DNA of 22,230 bases from Campylobacterales bacterium (GTDB lineage Bacteria; Campylobacterota; Campylobacteria; Campylobacterales; Hydrogenimonadaceae): the NCBI GenBank assembly GCA_027065635.1, contig JAMONQ010000195.1, positions 1 to 22,230 on the forward strand. Direction: 5' to 3'. A model generated the notes under the pieces. That model did no database searches. It saw nothing but the letters and a program-made list of their open reading frames with translations, and had not been told where the DNA came from. The position numbers were made by a program, and so were the translations under genes. This document shows positions 14,218-21,425 of this stretch, piece by piece. Numbering within the stretch: the first letter of the stretch is position 1; the number at the start of each line of letters is the position of its first letter.

Positions 14218-14279
14218 ATGTGATCCTTCTTTGATTTGTTTTTTGGTAATATACCTAAAATCGATTTAAAGGATTCAAA

Positions 14280-14480
14280 ATGGCATGCAGAATGGGAAGT
14301 CAGGACAGATTCAGCCGAATAGTAGCGGGAATAATTCTTCTGGGGTTTGCCGGAATTACGGGAAATATTGTCGGATGGCTCGGAGTGATCCCTCTGATAA
14401 CAGGAATAATAGGATGGTGTCCGGTATATGGACCGCTCGGTATCGATACATGCAAGACAGAAGATGGAGCGCATCACTAA
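14280..14480 (+). CDS. Small DUF2892-like inner membrane protein
   Basis: This 66-residue protein starts MACRMGSQDRFSRIVAG and has two hydrophobic segments (about residues 13-31 and 33-46) that would form a membrane hairpin. The end GWCPVYGPLGIDTC is the conserved CPxY...G(I/L)xTC pattern of DUF2892 proteins, seen alone or fused to rhodanese domains in YgaP. Cys3, Cys47 and Cys58 are present. A possible link to sulfur chemistry is inference. It is preceded by AAAGGAT and diverges from purT. Its 3' flank is convergent with rpsU. Confidence 0.82.
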   Translation: MACRMGSQDRFSRIVAGIILLGFAGITGNIVGWLGVIPLITGIIGWCPVYGPLGIDTCKTEDGAHH

Positions 14481-14498
14481 ATAGAGAGCTTTTCATAA

Positions 14499-14521
14499 GA
14501 AAAAGCCCCTTTCGGGGCTTC
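14499..14521 (-). terminator. Rho-independent terminator of rpsU
   Basis: On the minus strand, AAGCCCC (14514-14520) pairs with GGGGCTT (14503-14509) across a GAAA tetraloop and is followed by TTTTTCTT. It begins 7 nt after the rpsU stop. The T-tract is present only on the minus strand, so it is assigned to rpsU, not to the convergent membrane-protein gene. Confidence 0.88.
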
Positions 14522-14527
14522 TGCCGC

Positions 14528-14740
14528 TTAGAGACGTGATTCGTATCTACGCAGCATGAAAAGGCGTTTCAAGAGCTTCTTGCGCGCAGCTATCTTCTGC
14601 TTTTTGCGCTTTTCGGTCATCGGCTCATAGAAACGTCTTGCACGAGCCTCGGTTACGATCAGGTTGCGATCGACCTGTTTTTTGAATCTGCGATAGGCTT
14701 CATCAAAAGACTCGTTTTCACGTACGACGATGCCAGGCAT
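14528..14740 (-). CDS. rpsU: 30S ribosomal protein S21 (bS21)
   Basis: This 70-residue basic protein binds near the 3' end of 16S rRNA and assists initiation. MPGIVVRENESFDEAYRRFK is the family N-terminus, and ARRFYEPMTEKRKKQK follows. It stands alone, with its own promoter and a terminator 7 nt after the stop, rather than next to dnaG and rpoD as in E. coli. Its ribosome site is the longest anti-Shine-Dalgarno match seen in the window (AAGGGGGTGAT), which may bear on autoregulation. Confidence 0.96.
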   Translation of the reverse strand: MPGIVVRENESFDEAYRRFKKQVDRNLIVTEARARRFYEPMTEKRKKQKIAARKKLLKRLFMLRRYESRL

Positions 14741-14746
14741 TCTGAC

Positions 14747-14757
14747 ATCACCCCCTT
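14747..14757 (-). promoter_or_regulatory. Extended Shine-Dalgarno sequence of rpsU
   Basis: AAGGGGGTGAT matches 10 of 11 positions of the full anti-anti-Shine-Dalgarno AAGGAGGTGAT and lies 6 nt before the ATG. Other genes in the window carry only 4-7-base matches. Confidence 0.8.
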
Positions 14758-14778
14758 CCGATTTGAATTTGGACGCAA

Positions 14779-14803
14779 ATTATAGCATAGTTTCGCTATC
14801 ATT
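14779..14803 (-). promoter_or_regulatory. rpsU promoter
   Basis: On the minus strand TGC-TATAAT forms a perfect extended -10 (hexamer 14779-14784). Only a poor -35 (TTGTAA-like, about 19 nt upstream) is seen. A short inverted repeat ATAG-CGAAA-CTAT occupies the spacer. It faces away from the NAD(P)HX repair gene. Confidence 0.65.
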
Positions 14804-14832
14804 TTACAAATCCTGATATTTCGGAGCCCGAT

Positions 14833-16242
14833 ATGCAAAAGATTTTCGATTCGTGTTACGAGCTCGATAGCAGATGCTACGAAAAGTTTGATCTGACAGA
14901 AGATATCCTCATGGAGCATGCAGCCATGGGGCTGCAAGACGCTGTAAAAAGTGCAGCTTGCGAAAACTCCAGGATCCTGATCGTCGCAGGACCAGGCAAC
15001 AACGGTGCCGACGGCATCACACTCGCAAGACTCCTGCACGGCGACTACGACGTTACACTCTATCTTCCATACGGCGCCCGCTCCGCGATGTCGAAACTCC
15101 AATTGGAAAGAGTACGGCAACTTGGCATAGAGCCTGTAGATACACTCCCTTTGCATGCGGATGTAATCGTAGACGCACTATTTGGAGCGGGTCTATCAAA
15201 GGCGCTCGATACAGGAGCGATCGAGATGATAGATTCTTTAAACGGTATGAGCGGATACAAAATCGCCTGCGATATTCCAAGCGGAATAGATCCTGACGGA
15301 AATCCAAACCCAATCGCCTTCATGGCCGATGAAACAGTCACGATGGGAGCGCTCAAAAAGGGGCTTTTCAGCGATTTTGCAAAACAGCATACCGGCAAAA
15401 TCCGGGTAGTCGATCTGGGAGTTTCGAGAAAGGTTTACGAACACCATACCCAGACTTTCCTGCTCGAAGAAAAAGATTTCAACCCTCCGACCAGAACCAA
15501 TCCCGCCGTCCATAAAGGCGACTTCGGCCACCTGTGTATCGTTGCGGGCAAAAAGAGCGGTGCGGCCATTTTGTGCGGATCGGCCGCTCTTAGATTCGGT
15601 GCGGGGCTTGTAACACTTGTTAGTGACCGCCATATAGAGAACCTTCCATACTCACTGATGCAGTCCGGATCTCTCCCTGAAAATACGAGTGCGGTAGCTA
15701 TGGGTATGGGGCTTGGCATGGAGTACGATCCCATACTAATCAAATCGGAGATCATCGAGCGCGATCTTCCGATACTGCTCGATGCAGACGCATGCTATGC
15801 GCCGTGGGTAAAAAGATTGCTGAAAGAGTGCTCCAAAACGGTAGTAACGCCTCATCCGAAAGAGTTTGCCGCACTCTTAAGAACCCTCGAGATTGACGAT
15901 GTCGACGTATCTCAGATCCAAAGGGACCGCTTCGGATGGGCAAGAAGATTCAGCGAATCCTATCCGCAAAGCGTACTCGTACTAAAAGGGGCAAACACAC
16001 TCATAGCCCACGAAGGGATGATATATGTCAATCCTCTCGGCACCCAGCTGCTCGCGCAAGCAGGCAGCGGAGACGTTCTAAGCGGTCTTGTCGCCTCTTT
16101 GCTCGCGCAAAACTACACGCCCCTGAATGCCGCGATCAACGGAACTATCGCTCATACACTCTGCGCCAGGAATTTTAAAGGAGCCAACTACAGCGCCACC
16201 GCCGAAGATCTGATAGAGGAGATACGTTGGCTCAAGTCGTAA
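14833..16242 (+). CDS. nnr: Bifunctional NAD(P)H-hydrate epimerase and ADP-dependent dehydratase
   Basis: This 469-residue fused enzyme repairs damaged, hydrated NADH and NADPH. The N-terminal YjeF_N epimerase domain (about residues 1-205) has VAGPGNNGADGITLARLL and CDIPSGIDPDG. The C-terminal ribokinase-like dehydratase domain (about 215-469) has GAAILCGSAALRFGAGLVTL, VVTPHPKEFAALL and AGSGDVLSGLVASLLAQ, with the catalytic Asp at 414. The start ATG follows CGGAG by 6 nt. Its last 16 nt overlap the purN start, so the two are co-translated. Confidence 0.95.
   Translation: MQKIFDSCYELDSRCYEKFDLTEDILMEHAAMGLQDAVKSAACENSRILIVAGPGNNGADGITLARLLHGDYDVTLYLPYGARSAMSKLQLERVRQLGIEPVDTLPLHADVIVDALFGAGLSKALDTGAIEMIDSLNGMSGYKIACDIPSGIDPDGNPNPIAFMADETVTMGALKKGLFSDFAKQHTGKIRVVDLGVSRKVYEHHTQTFLLEEKDFNPPTRTNPAVHKGDFGHLCIVAGKKSGAAILCGSAALRFGAGLVTLVSDRHIENLPYSLMQSGSLPENTSAVAMGMGLGMEYDPILIKSEIIERDLPILLDADACYAPWVKRLLKECSKTVVTPHPKEFAALLRTLEIDDVDVSQIQRDRFGWARRFSESYPQSVLVLKGANTLIAHEGMIYVNPLGTQLLAQAGSGDVLSGLVASLLAQNYTPLNAAINGTIAHTLCARNFKGANYSATAEDLIEEIRWLKS
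16216..16221 (+). promoter_or_regulatory. Ribosome binding site fixing the TTG start of purN
   Basis: GAGGAG inside the 3' end of the NAD(P)HX repair gene lies 5 nt before TTG at 16227. No ATG or GTG is available before the conserved TIAVLFSGKG segment, so TTG is the likely start. Confidence 0.7.
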
Positions 16243-16808
16243 CCATAGCCGTACTCTTTAGCGGGAAAGGGACCAATCTGCAAAATCTGATAGAGCGCTT
16301 TCACCTCAAACGGTTTGGCGATAAAAGCGTAAAGATCGTTCCTGTCACCAACAGACCGGAAGCTGAAGGCATCGATCGCGCAAGAGCTTTGGGTGTGGAG
16401 TCTATCGTGATAGATCACAGAGCCTATGAGAGTCGAGAGAGTTTCGATGCCGAACTAGTAAAAACATTAAAAATGATAAATGCCGATCTTGTCGTCATGG
16501 CCGGCTTCATGCGAATCGTTACAGAGGTTTTCACTTCGCAGATAGAGGCGATAAATCTGCATCCGTCACTGCTGCCGCTCTTTAAAGGAGCCAATGCCGT
16601 AAAGGAGAGTTTTCAAAGTGGCATGAGAGTAGGTGGCGTCACCGTGCACAAGGTAGACTCCACGCTGGACGGCGGAGAGATTCTGGATCAGACCTGTGTC
16701 AGAATCGAGAGGAACGATACGTTAGAAAGCTATGAAGCCAGAATCCATGAAGCCGAATACGAGATACTGCCGCACTGTATCGCAAAAATATTGAATCTGC
16801 ACGAATAG
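16227..16808 (+). CDS. purN: Phosphoribosylglycinamide formyltransferase, folate-dependent (PurN)
   Basis: This 193-residue enzyme transfers a formyl group from 10-formyltetrahydrofolate to GAR. IAVLFSGKGTNLQNLIERF is the N-terminal glycine-rich loop. AGFMRIVTEVF is followed by INLHPSLLP with the catalytic Asn and His, and VGGVTVHKVDSTLDGGEIL contains the catalytic Asp. The TTG start is supported by GAGGAG 5 nt upstream, and the gene overlaps the upstream gene by 16 nt. It does the same step as PurT, using a different one-carbon donor. It converges with rmuC. Confidence 0.95.
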   Translation: MAQVVTIAVLFSGKGTNLQNLIERFHLKRFGDKSVKIVPVTNRPEAEGIDRARALGVESIVIDHRAYESRESFDAELVKTLKMINADLVVMAGFMRIVTEVFTSQIEAINLHPSLLPLFKGANAVKESFQSGMRVGGVTVHKVDSTLDGGEILDQTCVRIERNDTLESYEARIHEAEYEILPHCIAKILNLHE

Positions 16809-16832
16809 AAACCTTTCTAACTCTCTTCGTGC
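16799..16832. repeat. Inverted repeat between convergent purN and rmuC
   Basis: GCACGAA (16799-16805) and TTCGTGC (16826-16832) are perfect 7-bp complements spanning both stop codons. An inner AGAA/TTCT pairing (16807-16810 with 16815-16818) is nested inside. It is symmetric and could slow polymerases from both sides, but there is no T-tract on either strand, so it is only a weak bidirectional terminator candidate. Confidence 0.35.
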
Positions 16833-18268
16833 TCTATAGCTGCTCCTGCGGCTTCTGATAGATCTTTCGGCATCTGCTTTGTCGCTCTGGCTCCCAGCAG
16901 ATGCAGCTCCTCCACCCTTCTTACGATATTTCCCTTCCCTTCCGTAAGCTTGCGCTTTGCATCCTCATATGACTTTTGAACCGTATCGAGCTGCTTTCCT
17001 ATCTTCTCGAGATCCCGTGCGAACAGTACGAACTTGTCATAAAGAGCTCCGGCCTTTTTCGCTATCTCCCTCGCATTTTTGTTCTGACGCTCATGCCGCC
17101 ACGTATTCTCGACCGCTCTTAGTGCGACCAGCAAGGTAGTAGGGCTGACCAGCACTATCTTTTTGGCAAAAGCTCTCTCGTACAGTCCCGGATCGCTCTG
17201 AAGGGCCAGCATCAGCGCCCCCTCGATAGGCATGAACATAAATACGAAATCGAGCGTATTTACACCTTCGAGCGACGTATAACTCTTGTCGCTCAGGATA
17301 TCGATATGGTTTTTCACGGCATCGAGATGAAGCTTCGCATACTCCCTTTTTTCATCTTCGCTCTCGGCATTGACATACCTTTCGTAAGCCACGAGCGACG
17401 TCTTGGCGTCTATTATGATATCTCTTCCGCCCGGAAGATGGATGATTACATCTGGGCGATAGCGCCTGTTGTCCTCGCTGTTTAGACTCACCTCTCTCTC
17501 GTACTCTTCGCCGGCTCTAAGGCCGGAAGCCTCGAGTACCCTTTCAAGAACCACCTCTCCCCACACCCCCTGCTGCTTGCTCTCTCCCTTGAGTGCACGG
17601 GTCAGATTGACGGCATCTTCACTTATCTGTCGATTGAGATCCTTGAGGCTCTTGATCTCGTTCAAAAGTGCCGCCATCTCTTTCGTCTCTTCGGTATGGA
17701 CCTGTTCGATCCGCTTTTTAAACTCGCTTACCTGCTGTTGTAGCGGCTTGAGCACCTGCTCTACCCCCTCTTTGGAGAGAGTTCCGAATCGGCGGCTGTT
17801 CTCCTCCATGATCTGGGAAGCGAGGAGTTTGAACTCCTTTTGCATCGAAACCCTCGTCTCTTTGAGCTCTTCGATACTTTTTTGGGCATGGCGACGCTCT
17901 GCCTCCAAAGAGCTTCTGGTTTGGCTAAGCTCCTTTTCCAGCTCGAGATTGCGTGATCTTGCTCCAACCAGAGCCCTCTCCTGCTCGTCGCATCTCTTCT
18001 CAAGAATAGAGATCCTCTCGCCAAAGGCGGCGCTCTCTATCTGGCACCGTCTCAAAAGCTCTTCCGTGCTCTTATGGCGCTCTTTGGTTTTGGAAAGCTC
18101 CATTTCGAGCTCTTCAATTACGCTGTCGGCTTCTTCCTGCCGCCTCTTCATCTCAAAGATGTGACGTTTTTTTACAGAGTTACAGAAAAAAATGAAGATG
18201 ACACCGACAACAGCCGCGCCTGCGGCCGTACCGGCTAAAAGATATATCCATAGCAACGGAATCTGCAT
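16817..18268 (-). CDS. rmuC: DNA recombination protein RmuC
   Basis: This 483-residue protein has one N-terminal membrane helix (about residues 5-29), a long coiled coil rich in Glu, Lys and Arg (about 38-215) and the RmuC domain (about 225-430). That domain contains KGESKQQGVWGEVVLE, RPDVIIHLPGGRDIIIDAK with the PD-(D/E)xK-like Asp and Lys, and FMFMPIEGALMLAL. RmuC limits inversions at short inverted repeats in E. coli and has been linked to phage defence; its activity is presumed nucleolytic. The ATG has AAAGGAG 8 nt upstream. The similarly organised coiled-coil gene lies about 90 nt upstream. Confidence 0.93.
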   Translation of the reverse strand: MQIPLLWIYLLAGTAAGAAVVGVIFIFFCNSVKKRHIFEMKRRQEEADSVIEELEMELSKTKERHKSTEELLRRCQIESAAFGERISILEKRCDEQERALVGARSRNLELEKELSQTRSSLEAERRHAQKSIEELKETRVSMQKEFKLLASQIMEENSRRFGTLSKEGVEQVLKPLQQQVSEFKKRIEQVHTEETKEMAALLNEIKSLKDLNRQISEDAVNLTRALKGESKQQGVWGEVVLERVLEASGLRAGEEYEREVSLNSEDNRRYRPDVIIHLPGGRDIIIDAKTSLVAYERYVNAESEDEKREYAKLHLDAVKNHIDILSDKSYTSLEGVNTLDFVFMFMPIEGALMLALQSDPGLYERAFAKKIVLVSPTTLLVALRAVENTWRHERQNKNAREIAKKAGALYDKFVLFARDLEKIGKQLDTVQKSYEDAKRKLTEGKGNIVRRVEELHLLGARATKQMPKDLSEAAGAAIEHEES

Positions 18269-18360
18269 AAAGGCGGCTCCTTTTTTTGAACCATTGTAAC
18301 GTTTTCAAGGAGAGCGTCGTGTCCGGTTTTACGAAGTCGGGGGAAAAGGTTTATTGAAAA

Positions 18361-18834
18361 TCAACTGTTTAAACCGCTTTTTATAAGCGCCTGGACCTCT
18401 TTGATGATCTCTCTTTTTGTCTGCATGATAAGCTCGAGCTGCTTTTCCACGCTCTCGGCCTCCGTAGCCATCTGCGCCTCCAGCCTGGCCACCAACGCTT
18501 CAAGCTCCGCTATACGCTCGTTGAGACGTTTGTTTATACTCTTTTCGTGCTCAAGCTCGCGCCTGACATCGCCTATATGTTTTATACGTTCGAGTAGAGC
18601 CGCCTTTTCCACATTCTCCTGGTTCAGTGTCGCTTCAAGCTCCTTGAACTTCTTTTTGAGCGGGCGCAGCTCCTGCTCCATCTCTTCGTTGGCCTGAAGC
18701 AGCTCATCGACCTCCACCTGATACATCGCCTCTTTTCTCTCGGCTTTACTGCGCGCAAGCACGTATCCGCCGACAAAAGCGATAACAGCTCCGGCACTCA
18801 TGCCCAAAAGCAAAAAAATCATCTCTTTGTTCAT
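18361..18834 (-). CDS. Membrane-anchored coiled-coil protein of unknown function
   Basis: This 157-residue protein starts at MNKEMIFLLLGMSAG, with a GGGAG just before the ATG. It has one N-terminal membrane helix (about residues 5-26), then a nearly continuous heptad-rich coiled coil to about residue 145 and a short amphipathic end (REIIKEVQALIKSG). The layout copies the N-terminal half of RmuC, encoded next downstream, but there is no nuclease domain. An upstream ATG at 18885 would add 17 residues without a ribosome site. I do not recognise a family. Coiled-coil composition alone makes homology claims unreliable. Confidence 0.7.
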   Translation of the reverse strand: MNKEMIFLLLGMSAGAVIAFVGGYVLARSKAERKEAMYQVEVDELLQANEEMEQELRPLKKKFKELEATLNQENVEKAALLERIKHIGDVRRELEHEKSINKRLNERIAELEALVARLEAQMATEAESVEKQLELIMQTKREIIKEVQALIKSGLNS

Positions 18835-18944
18835 GCTCCCTACCCGATCCTTGGCTTTTTTGTAATATTTTAACACAGTTGGCATAACTATACGGTTTCG
18901 AACTGAATCCGCCTTTAAAAGAGCGCTTTTTTATAATCTGAAAT

Positions 18945-20768
18945 TTAATCGTCCAGCACCATATAGCATCCTATGCTTTCGAGCAGCAAATTCGTCGAAT
19001 CCTGAAGAGCGAGAGCGCTCTTTTTAAACCTGCTTTTTTTGACTCTTACAAAAAGCGGTCTTGCACTCTTTAACAGTTTCAAAATCTCACCATCAGCATC
19101 AAAGCCGTCTATAGCGGTATCTATGGAGAGTCTAGACAATCTCTCAAAAACTCTTTCAACCCTCGAGCGGTCACTCTTTGCGATCTCGTGCTGCATCAAC
19201 TGCACCACGAGCTTTATACCCTTCTTTTTCAAAGCCTCATTATACTCTGAAATCAGCTCGATTCCGTAAACCGTCTCTACATATCTATACGGAAACTCCA
19301 AAACCACTCTACATCCCTCGAGCCGCTTCTCGTTCAATATCTTCTCGAATCTGTACCTGGCGAACCTCTCGAACATACCGAGATTGAAAACGAGCGGCAT
19401 ATAGATCCTCTTCTCTATTTCCGCCCCCTCCTCTCCGACCAGAGCGAAAGAGACATCAAGACAAAGAGAATCGGTGCTGTCGATGACAACCTCTTCGATG
19501 CTCATTTTAAAAAGCCCGTTACTCAATGCCTTCTCCAAGAATACGCGCCACTCATCTTTTCTGACTGGACGGTTGGCGGTATCAAACTCCGTCGCATCTA
19601 CAACGCTCCGATCACTGTTTTCGGCATTGCCAAGAGCCAGATCGAGAGCGGAAAGGAGTCTTGAAAGATCCCATTCGCACGGAGCCACAGCTGCTACCGT
19701 AGAAAAGCTCTGCACTATCTCCGGATAGTCCGAGACTATCTCTTCGCTCTTTTCGATAAAGTCCGACGAGAGCTCATACACACGCTTGCGATCGACATCG
19801 GGAAGCAAAACAGCCATCTCCCTGCCGGAGAGTCTGCACACCAAGGCATCCTCAATCTCCGAAAAAGAGTCCTGTAGACTCCTTGCCAACATCTTTACGA
19901 GGGTATTCACTCTGTCATAGCCGATTCTCCTGTTTGCCTGTTCTATACCGCAGATTCTGAAAACAGCCACATGTCCGCCGCTTTCGGCATCGAAATCTCC
20001 GCATAAGTCATACTTCATCAGGAAGTAGTCCCTGTTGTAAAGCGAGGTAGTCTTGTCCAGGTATTCGAGTCTTCTGTTTCTCTCGGTTATTTCTGCAAGC
20101 CGATCATACATTCCTCTCATCTTTTTTACGAGTGCGTTTACGGCATCGGTAACCACAGCCAGCTCTTTTGTATCCGGAAGCCTTTCATTGATTACAAATC
20201 TGTTTTTCAAAACCTCTTCCGCCTGATTTTTCACCGTTTCAAGCGGTTTTAAAAGGAGTCGAAGTATCCAGATCACCAAAGCTGTTCCGACCAGTAGAGA
20301 GAGAAAAAATATAACCAGTATTTGATTGAAAAGACTATACAGGTATCCGTACGCCAAAGAGAGGTTGGGCTCCACCTCCAGAATACCTATCGGTCTCCAG
20401 CCGTCCGAAACCTGCGCAACCCCTTTTGGGGCAGATATATCAAACATCCCGACAAACCACTCAGGAACCGAGCCGTCTCTGTCTTGAAGACGTTTTACAA
20501 ACAAGGACTCGCCCTTCATGCTCTTGAGCTCTATCTTTTCATAAATGCCAGTATCGAACACTGCATCGGCCATAATCGACATCCTGACCACATCACCATC
20601 AACCTGGGACATAGCTACTCCCAGCGAAGAGGCACTATTTTGCGCTTTTGTAAAAAGCTCGTTCTCTATATACTCTCTCGACTCGTCAAATACAGAAAAA
20701 AGGGTAGCGGACAGTATCGCCGCAAGTAGTGTTACCAGTACAAAAACCGCTTTCTTATACAGTGTCAT
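18945..20768 (-). CDS. lapD: LapD-like c-di-GMP receptor with degenerate GGDEF and EAL domains
   Basis: This 607-residue inner-membrane protein has a first helix (about 6-27), a periplasmic LapD_MoxY_N-type domain (about 28-140) with PEWFVGMFDI and VAQVSDGWRPIGILEV, a second helix (about 146-168), a HAMP domain (RLLLKPLETVKNQAEEV), a GGDEF fold (about 235-395) and an EAL-like region (about 405-607). GGDEF reads SGREM (314-318) and the EAL signature is absent. In the known pathway LapD binds c-di-GMP and holds LapG in the periplasm, protecting the adhesin. The ATG overlaps the protease stop by 4 nt (ATGA). Assignment rests on domain order plus the adjacent LapG; loss of c-di-GMP binding is possible. 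Confidence 0.85.
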   Translation of the reverse strand: MTLYKKAVFVLVTLLAAILSATLFSVFDESREYIENELFTKAQNSASSLGVAMSQVDGDVVRMSIMADAVFDTGIYEKIELKSMKGESLFVKRLQDRDGSVPEWFVGMFDISAPKGVAQVSDGWRPIGILEVEPNLSLAYGYLYSLFNQILVIFFLSLLVGTALVIWILRLLLKPLETVKNQAEEVLKNRFVINERLPDTKELAVVTDAVNALVKKMRGMYDRLAEITERNRRLEYLDKTTSLYNRDYFLMKYDLCGDFDAESGGHVAVFRICGIEQANRRIGYDRVNTLVKMLARSLQDSFSEIEDALVCRLSGREMAVLLPDVDRKRVYELSSDFIEKSEEIVSDYPEIVQSFSTVAAVAPCEWDLSRLLSALDLALGNAENSDRSVVDATEFDTANRPVRKDEWRVFLEKALSNGLFKMSIEEVVIDSTDSLCLDVSFALVGEEGAEIEKRIYMPLVFNLGMFERFARYRFEKILNEKRLEGCRVVLEFPYRYVETVYGIELISEYNEALKKKGIKLVVQLMQHEIAKSDRSRVERVFERLSRLSIDTAIDGFDADGEILKLLKSARPLFVRVKKSRFKKSALALQDSTNLLLESIGCYMVLDD

Positions 20769-21415
20769 GGCTCGAACCTTTTCATTCTCTCTATCAGATC
20801 ATTCCACTTTCTCTTTACGATCAACTCTTTTTTTACCAGTCCACCGGCACTTTTATCCGCAAATCTTTGAAGCAGTTCACCGTTAAAAGTATATACGGGA
20901 ACAAGATCTTTTCTATCTTTCGAGGAAAAAATCTTGAGATTGATATTGTCAAGAATCAGAGGGTCGGATCGATCATCATTGTAATATGCCAACACCATAT
21001 GAGAAATATTCTTCCCCTTGACTCTGGCATAGACAAAATATAGTTTTTTGGCATCGAAACCGACTCTTTTTAGTGTAAAGTACTTCGCAATTACATAATC
21101 TTCACAATCGCCTCTATCCTTTATCAGTGTCTCGTACGGCGTAGCCCAGTAGTCTCTCTTTCCCCATACACTAGGATCGGTCCCGTATCTTACGCCGTTC
21201 CAGAAGTCATTGACCTTTTCGAGCTTTGTCATATCGTCGCTATCTTTCAGGGATTCGACAAGCTCTTCGAGATATCTGAACCTTGCAGCCGCAAACGGTC
21301 CGTATCTTTCCTGCATCGAAGATATATCGAGACTCTTCATATCAAGAGAACGGCCGTCTTCGCCAAATAAGAAGACGGCCGCAAGCAGTATCGCGCCAAA
21401 AACGAAGATGCGCAT
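20765..21415 (-). CDS. lapG: LapG-like periplasmic calcium-dependent cysteine protease
   Basis: This 216-residue transglutaminase-like cysteine protease has a signal sequence (MRIFVFGAILLAAVFLFG). The catalytic triad is visible as Cys104 in RGDCEDY, His139 in ISHMVLAYY and Asp156 in LILDNIN. Asp103 and Glu105 flank the Cys, as do the calcium-binding residues of Pseudomonas fluorescens LapG. That enzyme cuts a surface adhesin near its N-terminus unless LapD sequesters it. The ATG at 21415 is chosen over an in-frame TTG at 21451 because it gives a proper signal peptide. It lies 10 nt after the adhesin stop, has no clear ribosome site, and overlaps lapD by 4 nt. Confidence 0.9.
   Translation of the reverse strand: MRIFVFGAILLAAVFLFGEDGRSLDMKSLDISSMQERYGPFAAARFRYLEELVESLKDSDDMTKLEKVNDFWNGVRYGTDPSVWGKRDYWATPYETLIKDRGDCEDYVIAKYFTLKRVGFDAKKLYFVYARVKGKNISHMVLAYYNDDRSDPLILDNINLKIFSSKDRKDLVPVYTFNGELLQRFADKSAGGLVKKELIVKRKWNDLIERMKRFEP
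21351..21381 (-). other. Perfect 11-bp inverted repeat inside the lapG signal-peptide coding region
   Basis: On the minus strand CGGCCGTCTTC, a 9-nt loop, then GAAGACGGCCG form a GC-rich hairpin covering about codons 12-22 of the protease gene. It is the strongest stem noticed in the window. It lies about 45 nt past the adhesin stop codon and has only a weak pyrimidine run after it (TTCTCTT). It might limit protease expression relative to the adhesin or protect the adhesin message. The coding constraint of the region does not by itself explain perfect complementarity. Confidence 0.6.
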
Positions 21416-21425
21416 TTTAGCGGTA

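Noticed and set aside
14499..14521. Bidirectional terminator for the DUF2892-like gene and rpsU
   Set aside because: The T-tract exists only on the minus strand; on the plus strand the hairpin is followed by mixed sequence, so only the rpsU direction is supported.
18319..18357. A 12-codon plus-strand frame starting GTG after AAGGAG
   Set aside because: Very short, on the opposite strand to both neighbours and with no promoter; the AAGGAG is likely fortuitous.
18932..18937. TATAAT on the plus strand just outside lapD
   Set aside because: No plus-strand gene follows; it would only make antisense RNA to the coiled-coil gene and rmuC region, and no -35 is seen.
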